The position numbers were made by a program, and so were the translations under genes. Shown here one piece after another: positions 1-11,792 of a DNA stretch of 64,000 bases. The notes beneath the pieces were generated by a model. That model made no database searches. It was not told the DNA's origin and was given only the letters and a program-made list of their open reading frames with translations. The stretch lies in assembly GCA_013398295.1 (NCBI GenBank), contig VZSF01003951.1:310001-374000 (forward strand). The letters run 5' to 3'. This stretch comes from Chionis minor. Lineage: Eukaryota; Chordata; Aves; Charadriiformes; Chionididae. How positions within the stretch are numbered: the stretch's first letter is position 1; every line of letters starts with the position of its first letter.

Positions 1-220
1 GGTAAAATACGGCAGGGGCGGGCACGGTCGGGGCTGCTGAGGAAGCCTTGGAGGTGCAGCAAAGCTTGGCCCCGTCCCGCCTCTCCAGGGGCGCTGCGGG
101 AAGGGCGGGAGCGGTGCCCACTGCGGCGCGAACCCACCGAATCCGCCGGTCCCTGCCGGCNGGCGAGGCCGGGCCCTGACCCTGACCCGCCCGCGCTGTG
201 TCTCCCCGTGCGGTGCGCAG

Positions 221-290
221 GGCGGCGGCGGTGGTGCACTGCATGAACGAGGCGGAGCTGGTGGAGGTGGCCCTGGAGGTCCTGGCCGAG
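221..290 (+). CDS. CYREN: CYREN internal coding exon
   Basis: CYREN (MRI, formerly C7orf49) is a small nuclear regulator of non-homologous end joining that binds Ku. This 70-nt exon follows an acceptor ending in gtgcgcag and ends at a GAG|GTGAGC donor. It encodes AAAVVHCMNEAELVEVALEVLAE after one leading base. The CMNEAE core followed by a VAL-x-L helix matches the conserved middle of vertebrate CYREN as I remember it. It ends in phase 0, which fits the next exon at 1441. The 5' exon with the N-terminal Ku-binding motif must lie before the window. The first 220 bases are GC-rich intron with one undetermined base at 161. Identification is firm because the following exon carries the CYREN C-terminus. 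Confidence 0.85.
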
Positions 291-543
291 GTGAGCCCGC
301 AGCCCCCCGCGGGTGCGGACGCGGCCCTGGCCGTACCCGAGCGCGGGCGGGGAGCGGAGCGCCGCCGCTGCTCGCGGCTGCCTGGCGGCCCCGCTCCGGG
401 AGGCGGGTGCCGGGCTGCTGCCGAGGGCAGCCCGGGTTTCCCGGTTCCCTCCTCCTCCCCCTTTCCGGAGCTGCCTTTGCCCCCCCCCCCCCCCCCGCCG
501 GGCGCTGCGGGGCAGAACCAGCCTCCCCCGCGGAGCTGGGGGC

Positions 544-1268
544 NNNNNNNNNNNNNNNNNNNNNNNNNNNNNNNNNNNNNNNNNNNNNNNNNNNNNNNNN
601 NNNNNNNNNNNNNNNNNNNNNNNNNNNNNNNNNNNNNNNNNNNNNNNNNNNNNNNNNNNNNNNNNNNNNNNNNNNNNNNNNNNNNNNNNNNNNNNNNNNN
701 NNNNNNNNNNNNNNNNNNNNNNNNNNNNNNNNNNNNNNNNNNNNNNNNNNNNNNNNNNNNNNNNNNNNNNNNNNNNNNNNNNNNNNNNNNNNNNNNNNNN
801 NNNNNNNNNNNNNNNNNNNNNNNNNNNNNNNNNNNNNNNNNNNNNNNNNNNNNNNNNNNNNNNNNNNNNNNNNNNNNNNNNNNNNNNNNNNNNNNNNNNN
901 NNNNNNNNNNNNNNNNNNNNNNNNNNNNNNNNNNNNNNNNNNNNNNNNNNNNNNNNNNNNNNNNNNNNNNNNNNNNNNNNNNNNNNNNNNNNNNNNNNNN
1001 NNNNNNNNNNNNNNNNNNNNNNNNNNNNNNNNNNNNNNNNNNNNNNNNNNNNNNNNNNNNNNNNNNNNNNNNNNNNNNNNNNNNNNNNNNNNNNNNNNNN
1101 NNNNNNNNNNNNNNNNNNNNNNNNNNNNNNNNNNNNNNNNNNNNNNNNNNNNNNNNNNNNNNNNNNNNNNNNNNNNNNNNNNNNNNNNNNNNNNNNNNNN
1201 NNNNNNNNNNNNNNNNNNNNNNNNNNNNNNNNNNNNNNNNNNNNNNNNNNNNNNNNNNNNNNNNNNNN
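544..1268. other. Assembly gap (725 N) in CYREN intron
   Basis: A run of N interrupts the GC-rich intron between the two CYREN exons. It is preceded by a run of 16 C at 481-496. The roughly 45 bases before the gap (about 496-540) and the bases after it (about 1282-1327) are near-identical direct repeats differing at one visible position. The gap therefore sits in a tandem repeat or was closed without merging an overlap. Open reading frames that appear to cross it are artefacts. Confidence 0.97.
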
Positions 1269-1440
1269 CCCCCCGCCGCCCCGCCGGGCGCTGCGGGACA
1301 GAACCAGCCTCCCCCGCGGAGCTGGGGACGGGCAGGAGGGGATGTCCCGGGGGGCGGTGGGCTGCTGCGTCCGCTGCCCCTTGGGGTGCTCCCGCGGTGA
1401 AGTCACGCACCGCCGGGGCGGTTGTTTTCCCTTTGGTCAG

Positions 1441-1671
1441 AATCTACAGTGCGAGGAAGCCAAGGAGAAGGCGCGGTCCGGGAGCGAAGAGGAGCCGGAG
1501 TTCCAGCCAACACCAGAGGAGGCTCCTGGAAGCACTGGTGGAGGCGGCGACTGCAGCCCAGCTCTCCCATCCCCTCCAGATGCTGGTGCCGGTGCTGATG
1601 CAGAGAGGACAGGCTGGGAGGACTCTCAGGATGATGTTCTGAAATACGTCAGGGAGATTTTTTTCAGCTAA
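1441..1671 (+). CDS. CYREN: CYREN last coding exon
   Basis: This exon encodes the C-terminal 76 residues of CYREN. The acceptor is pyrimidine-rich (tttccctttggtcag) and the frame is phase 0, matching the donor at 290. The sequence starts NLQCEEAKEKARSG, continues through a low-complexity acidic, Ser/Pro/Gly-rich linker and ends DSQDDVLKYVREIFFS with stop TAA at 1669-1671. The terminal DVLKYVREIFFS is the XLF-like motif of CYREN, the Ku-binding element shared with XLF, and is effectively identical to the mammalian form. The linker looks poorly conserved, as is known for this largely disordered protein. A second reading frame is open across nearly the whole exon. CYREN is transcribed towards TMEM140, which lies tail-to-tail 1.7 kb away. 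Confidence 0.93.
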   Translation, partial: NLQCEEAKEKARSGSEEEPEFQPTPEEAPGSTGGGGDCSPALPSPPDAGAGADAERTGWEDSQDDVLKYVREIFFS

Positions 1672-3399
1672 CCTTGCCTCCTCTGCAGCTCCCCGGGAGC
1701 AGAGGGGACAGTGGGGATGGTGTCCCCTCCCACAGCACTGAGGATGGTGGGAGGAAGGCCTGGAGCAGGCTGTGCATCTGCCTTGTTGGTAGCCTGTGGA
1801 GCTGGTAGGAGGCCCGTGAAGGCCATGAGGGAAAAGAAGGGGGGCACTTCCTTCTCCCAGTGCATGCTGGGTTCAGTGGATTTCTTTTTGGCGTCTTGGA
1901 GCACGGACAGATTAAAGAGGACATTCAGGTTTCTGTGAGTGTCTCTTTGGTGGGTCAGTGTTGGGACTGGAGGCGAGCAGGGAGCTGCTGGCCCTGCAAG
2001 GCCTTTGCTGGCTCTGCAGAGCCGGCTGGTCGTGGTTCAGTCCTGGCGCTCCCTTGTCCTTTCTGTCCCCCTGTGACAGCTGCAGTGGGGCCTGGCAGGC
2101 TGTCCCCGTGTGACCTGATGCTGAATTTGCCTCCAGGCTCGGGCATGCCTCCCATAGCTGAGGAAGACAGCGGCGATAGCAGACTGGCAGAGGCAGGGAC
2201 AATGTGAGGGGGTGACCCCACGGCAGTGTGCATGGGGGTCTAGGACAGGATGAAGATGGCTCAGTGTCCCCTTCCCAGTCCGAAGGGGGGATGAACAAAT
2301 CATATGAGGCCAAGGCAGGTGTGAGAGCCTTTACTGAAAGGCATCAGTCAAACCAGCATCACCAGTTGCATCCCCCCCCAAGACTGCAGCAGGACAGAAA
2401 ATGGATGCTTACGTCCCTGAAGGGGACGGGGAGGAAAGTGGGCTCTTCTTTGTGCAAGGCTACAGTCATGGCATGGAGCAGTGCTGTGCACCGCCACGGT
2501 GGAGGGATCCCATCCAGCGCTCTGGCTGTGATGGCCCAGCTGGGGCGCTGTACCCTGGCCTTGGGCAGCTGTGTGAGCCGACACAGACAGGATGCTGGAG
2601 CGACCACAAAACCACGGATGAAAGTCAAAGAACAAATTTAATCTCAATACCTCACGGACCAGGGGATCTCCGAAGCAGCACCCGGCAGAGGCATGCGAGT
2701 GGGTGACGCAGGCACTGCGGAGCGAGAGAACCCTTATTAGTGAGAGAGAGACTGAGAGCGCGGACTTGCTATTCTCACCTGTATTTCAGGGGTTCAAGCA
2801 GGCATAGTTTTACACTGTGTTTTGATCTTCTTCAGTAGCAGGGCAGGAATCTCAGGCATGTTCAGTAAGGTGCCCTTGAGTCCATCACAGGTGTACGTTA
2901 TCTAAGTGCGTATGTTCTACTTGTTGAGCACATAAGACTAACGAATTAGTGTGATACATGCACTTTCCAGCACCCGACATGTGAGTCATTTGACCATGTT
3001 TACAGTCCTCCTTGTCGATCTTCTGTTACTTTCCCAGAGCAGCCCTGGCCCTGCGTTCAGCAAGTTGTTAGGCTGCCCCTCCAGGTGCTCTGTGCTGGTT
3101 CTGATCTGTCCCCTTCACTGTCCTCTGGGTCAGGGCCAGAAATCCTGTCGCTTCGATGCTGTGCCCCAGGCACAGCAGGGTGTGTTACACGCTGCTGTTC
3201 CCGGGAAGCTCCCATGCTGTGCTGAGGGTGTTGGTGTCTGCTGCCTGCTCACTGCAGGAGCGCTGCACACAGCCGTGTGCTGGAGCATGGCTGGACACGG
3301 GCCTTTGAACTAGGGATCAAATTCCTGCCAGTGACTAAAGCTGTAGTGGAATTACTGGTTTTAATTGGGTTATCAATAGCTCCTGCATCTTCTTCATTG
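1672..3399. other. Convergent 3' ends of CYREN and TMEM140
   Basis: No coding exon is recognised in this 1.7-kb spacer between two convergent genes. It should hold both 3' UTRs. Possible poly(A) signals are ATTAAA at 1911-1916 on the plus strand (CYREN side), and on the minus strand ATTAAA at 2637-2642 and 3360-3365 (TMEM140 side). The short reading frames present show no family resemblance. UTR ends cannot be fixed without transcript data. Confidence 0.5.
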
Positions 3400-4008
3400 T
3401 CAAACCTCAATGGGCAGGGCCTCCTCAGTGAAAGGGCTTTGATATGGGTGTGCGTGCTTGGCCCAGATGAGGTACAGGGTGGCAGTGAGAATCTGGAGCA
3501 GTAGCAGAGCCTGGGTCCCAAGCAGTGCCAGGAAGCCTCCAGTGAAATTGGAGGGGTGAATCCACTGTGAGGTTTGGAGAAGAAACGTACCCAGGCCTCC
3601 AGAAAGCAGTATCAGTTTGATCGTGAGTACAATGAGGATCACCTTCCAGCCTTCTGCCTCCTCTGTGCACTTCACATGTATCATAAAAATGGGGTAGAAG
3701 ATGCAGAAGACCAAGCAAACATACACACAGACCCTGGCTAGCACCATTCCTGCTAGGCTGATGCCCATCACCTGCAGATGCTTGTACTCCAGGCACTGCA
3801 GCTCGCTGGCTGTCTCATTCCACAGGCAGAAGTTGTAAAAGCCGATGCGTTTGTCAGGGAGGTTGACCAGGTTCCCGGCTTCCCACAGCAGCGCGTAGAG
3901 CATCAAGACCAAGGTCCCCGCTGCCTCGAGGAGGGTCAGCACACAGAGCAGGTGCTTGGTGCACCTCTGTTGCAGAAGACCCATGCTGATGCTTGCATGA
4001 TTTCTCAT
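3400..4008 (-). CDS. TMEM140: TMEM140, four-pass membrane protein
   Basis: The 202-codon frame encodes TMEM140, a small multi-pass membrane protein reported to be interferon-responsive in mammals but with poorly known function. The best match is residues 35-65, containing MLYALLWEAGNL and RIGFYNFCLWNE, which are diagnostic of TMEM140. Four hydrophobic segments are visible at about residues 22-43, 80-112, 122-147 and 154-181. Human TMEM140 is about 185 residues, so the length fits. Either Met1 (4008) or Met9 could be the start. Met1 is used because it is the first ATG after the splice acceptor. The whole coding region is in one exon, as in mammals. The gene lies between CYREN and AGBL3 and is co-oriented with AGBL3, the order expected from human 7q33. 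Confidence 0.93.
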   Translation of the reverse strand: MRNHASISMGLLQQRCTKHLLCVLTLLEAAGTLVLMLYALLWEAGNLVNLPDKRIGFYNFCLWNETASELQCLEYKHLQVMGISLAGMVLARVCVYVCLVFCIFYPIFMIHVKCTEEAEGWKVILIVLTIKLILLSGGLGTFLLQTSQWIHPSNFTGGFLALLGTQALLLLQILTATLYLIWAKHAHPYQSPFTEEALPIEV

Positions 4009-4034
4009 GGTAAAGCCTGCTGTGGGGACACCTG
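4009..4034 (-). other. TMEM140: TMEM140 5' UTR part and splice acceptor
   Basis: On the minus strand a strong acceptor (catgttttgcag) ends at 4035, leaving about 26 nt of 5' UTR before the first ATG. This agrees with the mammalian gene, where a non-coding first exon precedes the single coding exon. The upstream exon was not found in the window. Confidence 0.6.
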
Positions 4035-4035
4035 C

Positions 4036-7000
4036 TGCAAAACATGAAGGAGGGCACCCCTGGGTCTTTGTGTGTTACGGGATCCTTCCCAAGTTGTGCT
4101 CTGAGCCTGTGTCACTGAGGTCTCGGGACTCCCCTTGCAAGTAGAGCAGGAGCATCTCAGTCCTGCCTCTGTGCTGTGCACGTGTTACTGGGTTGAGGGG
4201 GGTGCATTTTTGGTCACACCAAAGGGGGCTTAATGGTGTCCCATGTGTGAACAGCACTGGGAGGACAGTATGGCTCCCTTAGCCCTGCACATGCCATTTG
4301 CACCATGGTCTCATGTTGGACAGGAGAGGTATTTGTCAGCAAACTGCAGTGATGGGAAGGGAGCAAAACACTGCTGCCTGGTAAGGAGGGGGTTAAGAGC
4401 TATTCTGGGAAAATGCTTTTCTTGCAGTTTTGGTTAGACAAGGACATCCCTTGTGATCTTTGGACGACGACTGAGTGAAATGCAGGCATGACAGGGTCTG
4501 AAGTGCAGGGCTGCCCCTGCTTCCTGCTCCTGCCACCCCCCACACCCCTCCCCATCTCTGGGAGACCCGATTCCATTCTACTTGTTCCCAGCATCCACAG
4601 GCCCCTGAGGTCCTTGCATGCCTCTACATTTCTGGGCACAGCAGGGCTGGTCATCCACAGCCCTGCTGCCCACTGAGGCTGGCAGACATGGTGCTCCTTC
4701 GTCCCAGTTACCTGAACTGATGCCCCACGCGGACAGGCAGTTGTCTCCCACAAAGAGGCACCCCGGACCTAACTGTAGCCACTCGCCCTCCTCTGAGGCC
4801 CAGGGAGATGGGTGCTATGAAGACAGACCTGCAATTGCCATCGTCCTTGCTCCTCTTTTACGCTGCCTGGGAAAGCTGACTCCCTGCTCCTCGCCCAAAA
4901 ACGTGGACTGTCCTCAGTGCCCTCTTGCAGGCTTCTGCTTTGCGCTGAAAAACAGGGAAGCGGCATCAGAAAGGGGTATCACTGGCTGCAGAGCCACGCG
5001 GCATTGCGGCACTGGCCACCTGGGTCTGCACAGAGGCACAAACACCGGGCAAGGAGCTCACAGAACTTGGGTTCAAGTTCAGCCTCTGGCTTGAGGCTTT
5101 GCAAGTAACCCCTCCCTGCTTTTGCCACACATTATCTCCTATGAATCATTTACCACCTTCCCTCAAGACGTTCCCAATGTCGGTCATGCTGTCTCCCTTC
5201 CACTGCCCATTGCCCAGTGGTATATCGTCCCAATGTCCTGGGTGCCCCAGGCCATCACCCCACAGCTGCTTGTGGATTTGGTACAGCCTCTGAGTTTTTA
5301 GAGTGCCAGGAGACACTCCACACAATCTGTACCCGATGCCTGGCTGAAGTACTGGTGACTAGAGATGCTTCAGCATCTCCTCACTCCTTGTCTCCCTGCA
5401 TACTTGGGAGTGGGGCACCGATGTTTAATGTGCACAGGGATTAAGCTTCTCTCTCAAACTTCTCCTCCTCCACACAGTCATAGCCAGGAGGAGCACGCAC
5501 ACAGCATGGAAGGGGATCATGGCATCCAGACACCGACTGCTCCCCTTCCCCTCGTCAATATCTCCCTTTTTGTAGCTCCCCTTGAAAGTCATCTTCGCAA
5601 AAGGCTTCTGGAGAGGCTGGAAGGTCACGTGGAGGATGCCCATTGTTCTGAATATACAATGAAGACACAAATGACCAGGAAGATACCCATGCTCGGGCCC
5701 AGAGCGTGCTGTAGAATGAGGCCTCATGCATGTGTAATTTCACCAGGGTTTGTCTTGCCCCTTGTATTGTCTCTTGGTTTGTCTGTCTCTACACATGTTC
5801 TCCTGCAGCCAGGCATTGCTGCTGTTCCTTTCCCTGTCCCACAAGGGCTCACGCCCGCCCACCGTTTTCCCTGCCATCCTGTCTTGCAGCCCTCAGAAGG
5901 AGAACAAGCTGCACTTGGAGGGGGCTCTTGGTTAGCTGACTAGCTCCCCAGGGATTTCTGTCGGAACTCAGAGCTGGGACTGGTACAGCCCAGCTGGCTC
6001 CTGGCCCTGTCCAGCCACCAATGCTTGCTGTCGTATTTCTTTAGACCAGTTTCCTAAGGAAGGCAGGCTTGTAGAAACACAGGCCTTTTTGTTCAATCAT
6101 CTCACGTTACCTTTTATTCCCGCCCCCCCCCCCATCTCCATAAAATGTAACAGCAATTAAAAATTGTCCTGGTTGCACATGTATACTGGAGAGGAGACAG
6201 AGAATTAAATTCCTAGCAGGTTTGTGGAAATAAATGGCAGGGGTGGAGGGACGACAGCCACTTCAGAGACCCCGCGCTGCTATGTGATCTCTGCTTGTAT
6301 GATGGCCCAGGGAAATCCCATGGTATCTCTGCCCTCTCCTCTGCTTTGAGGCTCATGTCTACAAGGACCTATTTTCTTTTCCCAGTGATGCTCCTTTGTT
6401 GATTGCCAAATTGCAGGCAGATTTTCCCCTCAGCCTCCTGCTGCCTCCCCAGCCCAGCCCAGCAGGTAAATCCCTGTCCCCAGGTGTGACCGTGACAGCG
6501 ACAGAAACACACCTGTCACGGATGCCCTGTTCGAGCTGGGGCAGAGGGCGCACAGCTGGCCTGGAGGTGACGTAGGGTCTGGCAAGGAAAGCTGAGAGCT
6601 GGCGCCCTGCCACCGGCGCAACCCGAGACACAGCCTTCATGAGCTCTGCAGCTCAGCGCCGAGGCCGGTTTGGAGGCAGCCGGGTGGAGAAGCAGGGGAT
6701 AAACAGGAAAGAGCTGTCGCTCCGTGCCCAGCTGGGGCTTTTCCCAGACAAGTGCAGCCCCTCCGCTTCTCGGGAGGCGCCTGTGCCTTTGGACGGGAAA
6801 GTCTGTGGCTCTACCTCAAAGGTGCAAGAAAGCGGAACCTGAGCACAGAAAACCCCAGCCTGGCTTCAGCCCCCTGTTCCTGGGCAGGCATCGGTGGAAG
6901 CGCTGGACTTCACCATGGGAGAGCTCTGTCTTGCAGCCTCCGGGGCGGAGAGAGGCTCCATGTGCACGGCTCAGGAGCTCCCTGGGGTGTCTGTGTGCCA

Positions 7001-9150
7001 GACGGAGCTCACAGAGACCCTCTGAGCTGCCGGCACCGCACAGCCCTTCCCTCTGCTGGCTCATCGGCAGGTGAGCACCATCCCAGGCTGGGGCTGTGCC
7101 TTCCCCCCAGGGAGCTGCTGACTGAGCGCCGGGGCAAAGGCAGCGGGACAGGGAGGCCAAGGCACACAGCTCCAGCGCAGGATCTGGCCTCTCTGCAGGG
7201 GCGAACATTTCTGTGAAGCTGCTGGACGCCGCTGCAGTGAAAAGGCTGAATGTAAAGGGGTGAGGGAATGACCATCTTCTCTTGCACTGAAGAGCTCCTC
7301 AGAAGATTTGGCTTTCCTGCGTGCCCCCTCCTCAGCTGCTGAGGGGAGTAATGCTGTGCAAGAGCAGTGGGAAAGAAAGGCAGCTTTGGACTTCGCACCT
7401 TTCCTTCAAGCCACCCATTCCACCGCCCAGCATCCCTCTTTCCCTCTCAAGCATGATCAGCTGTGGAGAAACCACAGGTGAAGAAAGGCTGCTGACAAAC
7501 AGAAAGCAGCCAGTGGCACATGGACGAGACCGTGGAGGAACTCACCTGAAAAGTGTCCCACAGCTGGGAAAAGACCTGCTCCCTCCTAGACATTTGCACC
7601 CTCAACACTACTTCTTCTCCTGGCAGCTCCCCCTGATGCCAGCGGCATTAAAAAGGTGAGGGACCCAGTGGAGGATACTTACAGGCTGCCCATCCAGCTG
7701 GGTGCGGAGCCGAAACACGCTGGAGGGGGTCGAGGTGCCACCCTGGTGAGCTGAGCCGGTCTGTGGCTGCTGCCAGGTCCCGTACAGGCTGGGCTCTGAC
7801 ACCACAGCCCCTGTTGTGTCACAGGCAGCTGCCTCTGCTTTCTGTTTCGGTTTTGAGGGGCATGGGAACCTGGTGCAGTGCTCCTCCCGCATACTGCGTC
7901 ATCTAAATATGAGCAACAAAACAAGCTGAGCCCAGCCACCACCGACCGAGCTGGGGGCAGGTTTGCACTTTCTTCTCCCAGCTGTGCTATCCGATGTGAA
8001 TAACTGACCAGGCTAAGCACACCCAGGAAAGTTGTGCTACTGGAGTGCCTTGGGTGTCTGTCGGGGCTGAGACGACTTTGTTTGGTTTGGACACTTCTGT
8101 AGAGGTGACTGACGGACCCAGTGCCGACCCCAGTACTGTTGAAGTTCACTGGCCACTTTGCCCTTCTTGCAATTTGAACGCTGCTCCCCTCTCTCTGCTT
8201 CCCAGACCCAGCGTTGCCTGAGCTGCCCTTCGCCCACAGACACAGCACCTACGCAGGCACCGCGCAGGCGAAGCAGCAAGCTGCCTGCTGCGACAGGAAA
8301 CCTGTGAAACCTCGAATGGTGTAACTGGCAAAACTCTCCTTCCTTTAGTCCGCCTGGCCAGATGCAGAACCATTTGTCCTGTCCTATGAGCAGCCTTGGT
8401 GGTGGGTCTGTCAGAGAGGTGTGTTGGATGTGATACGGTGGGATACCTAGCCATGAAGCTGCTCAGAGTCCCACCTAGTAATTCCACATTTAGGCATGGT
8501 CTGGACACCTCCAGACCAAAGGGAGGTGAAAAGAAATATGGGAGGAAGCCTTAAGAGAAACTCAATAGACAGAGCCATCAGGCAGGTGGTGGTGGGAGGT
8601 GCCTTCCTATCTAGCCTGTGTGCATTTCGAAGGACAATGATCTGTATCAAGGTGGTTCAGATCACATACGGCTTAGGCAGGGGTTATGGTGGGAGAAATC
8701 AGGGGCAGGGTTGGAAGGCTTGCAGCAAATGAAGCCTAGCAGGCAGGGACACAGAAGGAAGCCTTGGGGCTGAATATGGCCATCGTCTAACATTGGGGCT
8801 GCTGGCTGAGAAATTCAGGTATGAGCAGAGACCACTGAGGCAAGACCTGTGTTCCAGTGAGGAAACGTGCATTGGCAGGAGGCATGTTGGTGCTCTCAAG
8901 AGGGGTGATCACGCGGTTTCACCTCACACCACTCACTTTTCTGTTGTTCAGGAAGGAAAAGGGTGTATGATTTGGGTCTGGTGACCAGCCAACTCCTTAG
9001 CTGACCTCAGCACCACAGGGGAAGTTGCTGTTTTGCTGCCACAGGCAGGAGTCACAAGCAGCTCCTTCACAAACATCTTCGCTTCACATTGGGGGCCTGT
9101 TTGCTGGGACAATCAGGATGACTGCCACAGTGGGTCTGCTCCATCATGCC
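4036..9150. other. Spacer with no recognised gene
   Basis: This is GC-moderate, apparently single-copy sequence. It contains many short open frames on both strands but none with recognisable domains or a convincing pair of splice sites. There is a run of C at about 6123-6132. It may contain the non-coding first exon of TMEM140, which cannot be recognised from sequence alone. Confidence 0.5.
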
Positions 9151-9552
9151 ACGGCACTTCTCTCTTGAGCCACTGTCCTAGATGTGTATCTGATCCCCTT
9201 CCCGTCTCCTACACCTCAGTCTTGATGAGTGTGACTGATGGCCACACATCCTGGCTTTAGCCCTTGCACACACCTCCATCTCTCTGGCCTTCTCTGCACT
9301 GCTCAGAGCAATAAATACACCATTTGGGAATGTTACTTTTGGAGTATGGCATCTTCCCGGGCAGAGCCGGTTGCCTGGTTGTGCACCTATGGCAGAAGCG
9401 CTCCTCGGTGTTTCCTGAAGAGCCTTGTATCTCTTCCTCCCCTGCAGGGTCTTGGTCTCTGCTGCCTGTAATGCCTTCTGGGATGCCAAGGCTGCCAGCA
9501 GGGAGAGGTACAGTCAACCTCTGGCTCAAGACTTGCCCTTGTTACCACTGAC

Positions 9553-9756
9553 CTTCTTATTCTGGAGGCCTCCTTCCACATCTTTGGCTGCCTCTCTGGC
9601 AAGTAGTTCCCCTGGCTTCGCCTTCCAGGTGTTCGGGCAGGAAATGTTGTGCCTGAAGGCTGGGCAGGATGCAATATGCCCTGCGGTTCTCTTTCCTAGG
9701 AACATTTTACAGGTGTCCCCTGGCTGTCCCTTTGGCTTCAGATGCTCAATGTCTAT
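9553..9756 (-). CDS. Unassigned exon-like block
   Basis: On the minus strand an open frame of exactly 68 codons lies between a good acceptor (tgctccattgtcag) and a good donor (AAG|GTCAGT), phase 0 at both ends. It begins IDIEHLKPKGQPGD and ends DVEGGLQNKK. I do not recognise the family. It lies between the proposed AGBL3 stop (10.83 kb) and TMEM140. It could be an alternative 3' exon of AGBL3, whose long mammalian isoforms extend close to TMEM140, or a separate transcript. Chance is not excluded. Confidence 0.3.
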
Positions 9757-10832
9757 CTGACAATGGAGCAGTTGGGGAGGATAGGTGTGATGGGTGTGGG
9801 GTGGGGTGAGCAGGGGTATGACCATCAACATGTCTCATGGAGAAAGAACAGGAAGGGAGAGGAGAAAGAGAGCAGGGCTTCTACATAGATGTGTCTGGAG
9901 ACAGGTAGGAGAGATAGCATGGAGCGTTGGGGCTGCTGGGGCCTGGTGTCTGTGTGTGGGAAAGAAGAGCACTTCCCAGGAGCCAGCTTCCATTAAATTC
10001 CTGTGCAATCGTTTTTTCCTGGAATTGGTTCCTGAAATAGAAATGTAATTTCTTGTGTGCGTTAAGAAGATGTTCACATGGTTTTACAGTGGAATTAACT
10101 GCTCTGCAGCTCTTGGTTTCTTGTGGTGCAGTTAAAGCACGCACAGCAACACTGTCAGCAGTAATATTAGGAATCACAAGTAAAGCATGAGATGAACTAG
10201 GACTTTCAAAGGTGTTTTGCTTATTTTAGCCTGCTGTTTTAGAAGTAAGCTACTACACTTGCTTCCCAGAAGTTGGTCATGACCCTGGTCCTCACTCCTG
10301 AGGGAATCGCCACAGCTTAACTCTGTTCCCTCTTAGCTATAGCTAGTACTGCCCCATTGTACCAGACTTGAGGGATTCCTGTGAGAGTCTGTAGACTGGT
10401 GAGAAAAGAGGTTGGAGTTCACTTTGTATTTTTCTACGTTGTTTAGAAACCACTTTTATTCAGAAGACATCATAAAATGACTATTTTTTTCCCCTCACCT
10501 GTAATCTGCTGACAACTATAAATAAATCAATCTCAGTGAAACGAAACCAACTCCATGCTTTTCTTGCTGTAGCTGTCATGAGAGGGCTCTTCGCAGAGCT
10601 CCTTCTGGAAGTGGAGTCTGCTTCACAAAACCAGTATATATTGTTTAAGATAAATGATATCTTATATTCAGGAGAGACTTCCTACTAAACTGGTTTAGAA
10701 TTTGGGATACTACTTCATGTGGTGAGAGAAACTGTGTGCATATTGGCCAATGTGTGCAAACAATTTTTGCAGAAGAAAAAAGAGCAAGAATAATTTTGAC
10801 TTCTGCAGGGATCTACTGGCTTGCTGGTAGAG

Positions 10833-11023
10833 TCATAATCCATAACCAAAGTCTTGGGAATTGTTTAAGCAAATCAGATACATGACACTTTCACGTGCCT
10901 TCATTGGCTGAAGAACTGGGGATCGAAAATCTACCCCGGTATTTTGCAGCATGTTGTCCGTTCTTTGCTTCAGGCAGTAACGGCAGAGAGAACTGTGGTG
11001 TGTCTTTTGCCTAGCAGGATTTA
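10833..11023 (-). CDS. AGBL3: AGBL3 candidate terminal coding exon
   Basis: The acceptor tttgggaacag precedes an open frame that, entered with the phase of the upstream candidate exon (12.0 kb), reads VNPARQKTHHSSLCRYC and continues for about 63 codons to a TGA at 10835-10833. The joining codon G|TA gives valine. It is proposed as the last AGBL3 coding exon on splice phase alone, because the C-terminal tail of CCP3 is poorly conserved and I cannot match it to a family. An internal GGG|GTAGAT could serve as an alternative phase-0 donor towards 9756. Confidence 0.4.
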
Positions 11024-11792
11024 CTGTTCCCAAAATTCACATCTTGGCTAGCTGTCCTGGTTTTCTTGCGCCTTGTGCTTTTTGAGGGGAGCTTCTCCTT
11101 CATTTTCTTTTCTTCCTTTTTTGAATTGCTCTTTGCACTACGATCCTGACCTGAGCCAAAAAAGAGGAAAAACCAAGTCCATATCAACTAATATGGAGTT
11201 ACTACTTACCAAAAAAGTACATGGGTTTGGTTTCCTTCCCAAGAAACTGTGGTATTATAGCTGAAACATTTTCTTTGCTAAAGGAGAGCAACAGCATGAT
11301 TCAAAATTGTGTACTAAAATGTAGAAAGTTTTATTGCTCCAGCGATATGATATTCTATTGACCCCTGGAAAAGCTAATTCCAACATTTCACAGAATTAGA
11401 CCTTAAATCCCTTCATGGCATGCTGATATGAAAAGCAATTAACCGATGGCTAGAGCCTCTCCCACCAGTAACTACAGAAGGATAGTGTGAGGTCAGAGGC
11501 ATTATCCTTTGCTATTAGGTTGAGATTTTCCAAGCTCTTATCCCTGGGCTGTTCACAAAGAGGTTAATGAGCTTCTGGACCTCTAGTGTCTCATTTGGAA
11601 AGCTCCATGACACCAGTTCTGGTATCTGCCCCAGTGTATCAGGTGCTGCTGAACAGGTAGGAATTTTCCAGCACTGCTAATGTACTGCTACCACCTGTCT
11701 TATGTCTTTCAGTACCCTGAGACAGCTAGACCAAGAAACCCACCAAACGGAACTAAATCTGATTCTTTGGTGTATTTCAAATAGAACAATAC

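Noticed and set aside
198..1671. Long plus-strand open frames of 400-450 codons
   Set aside because: They run through the N gap. Only the splice-bounded parts at 221-290 and 1441-1671 match CYREN.
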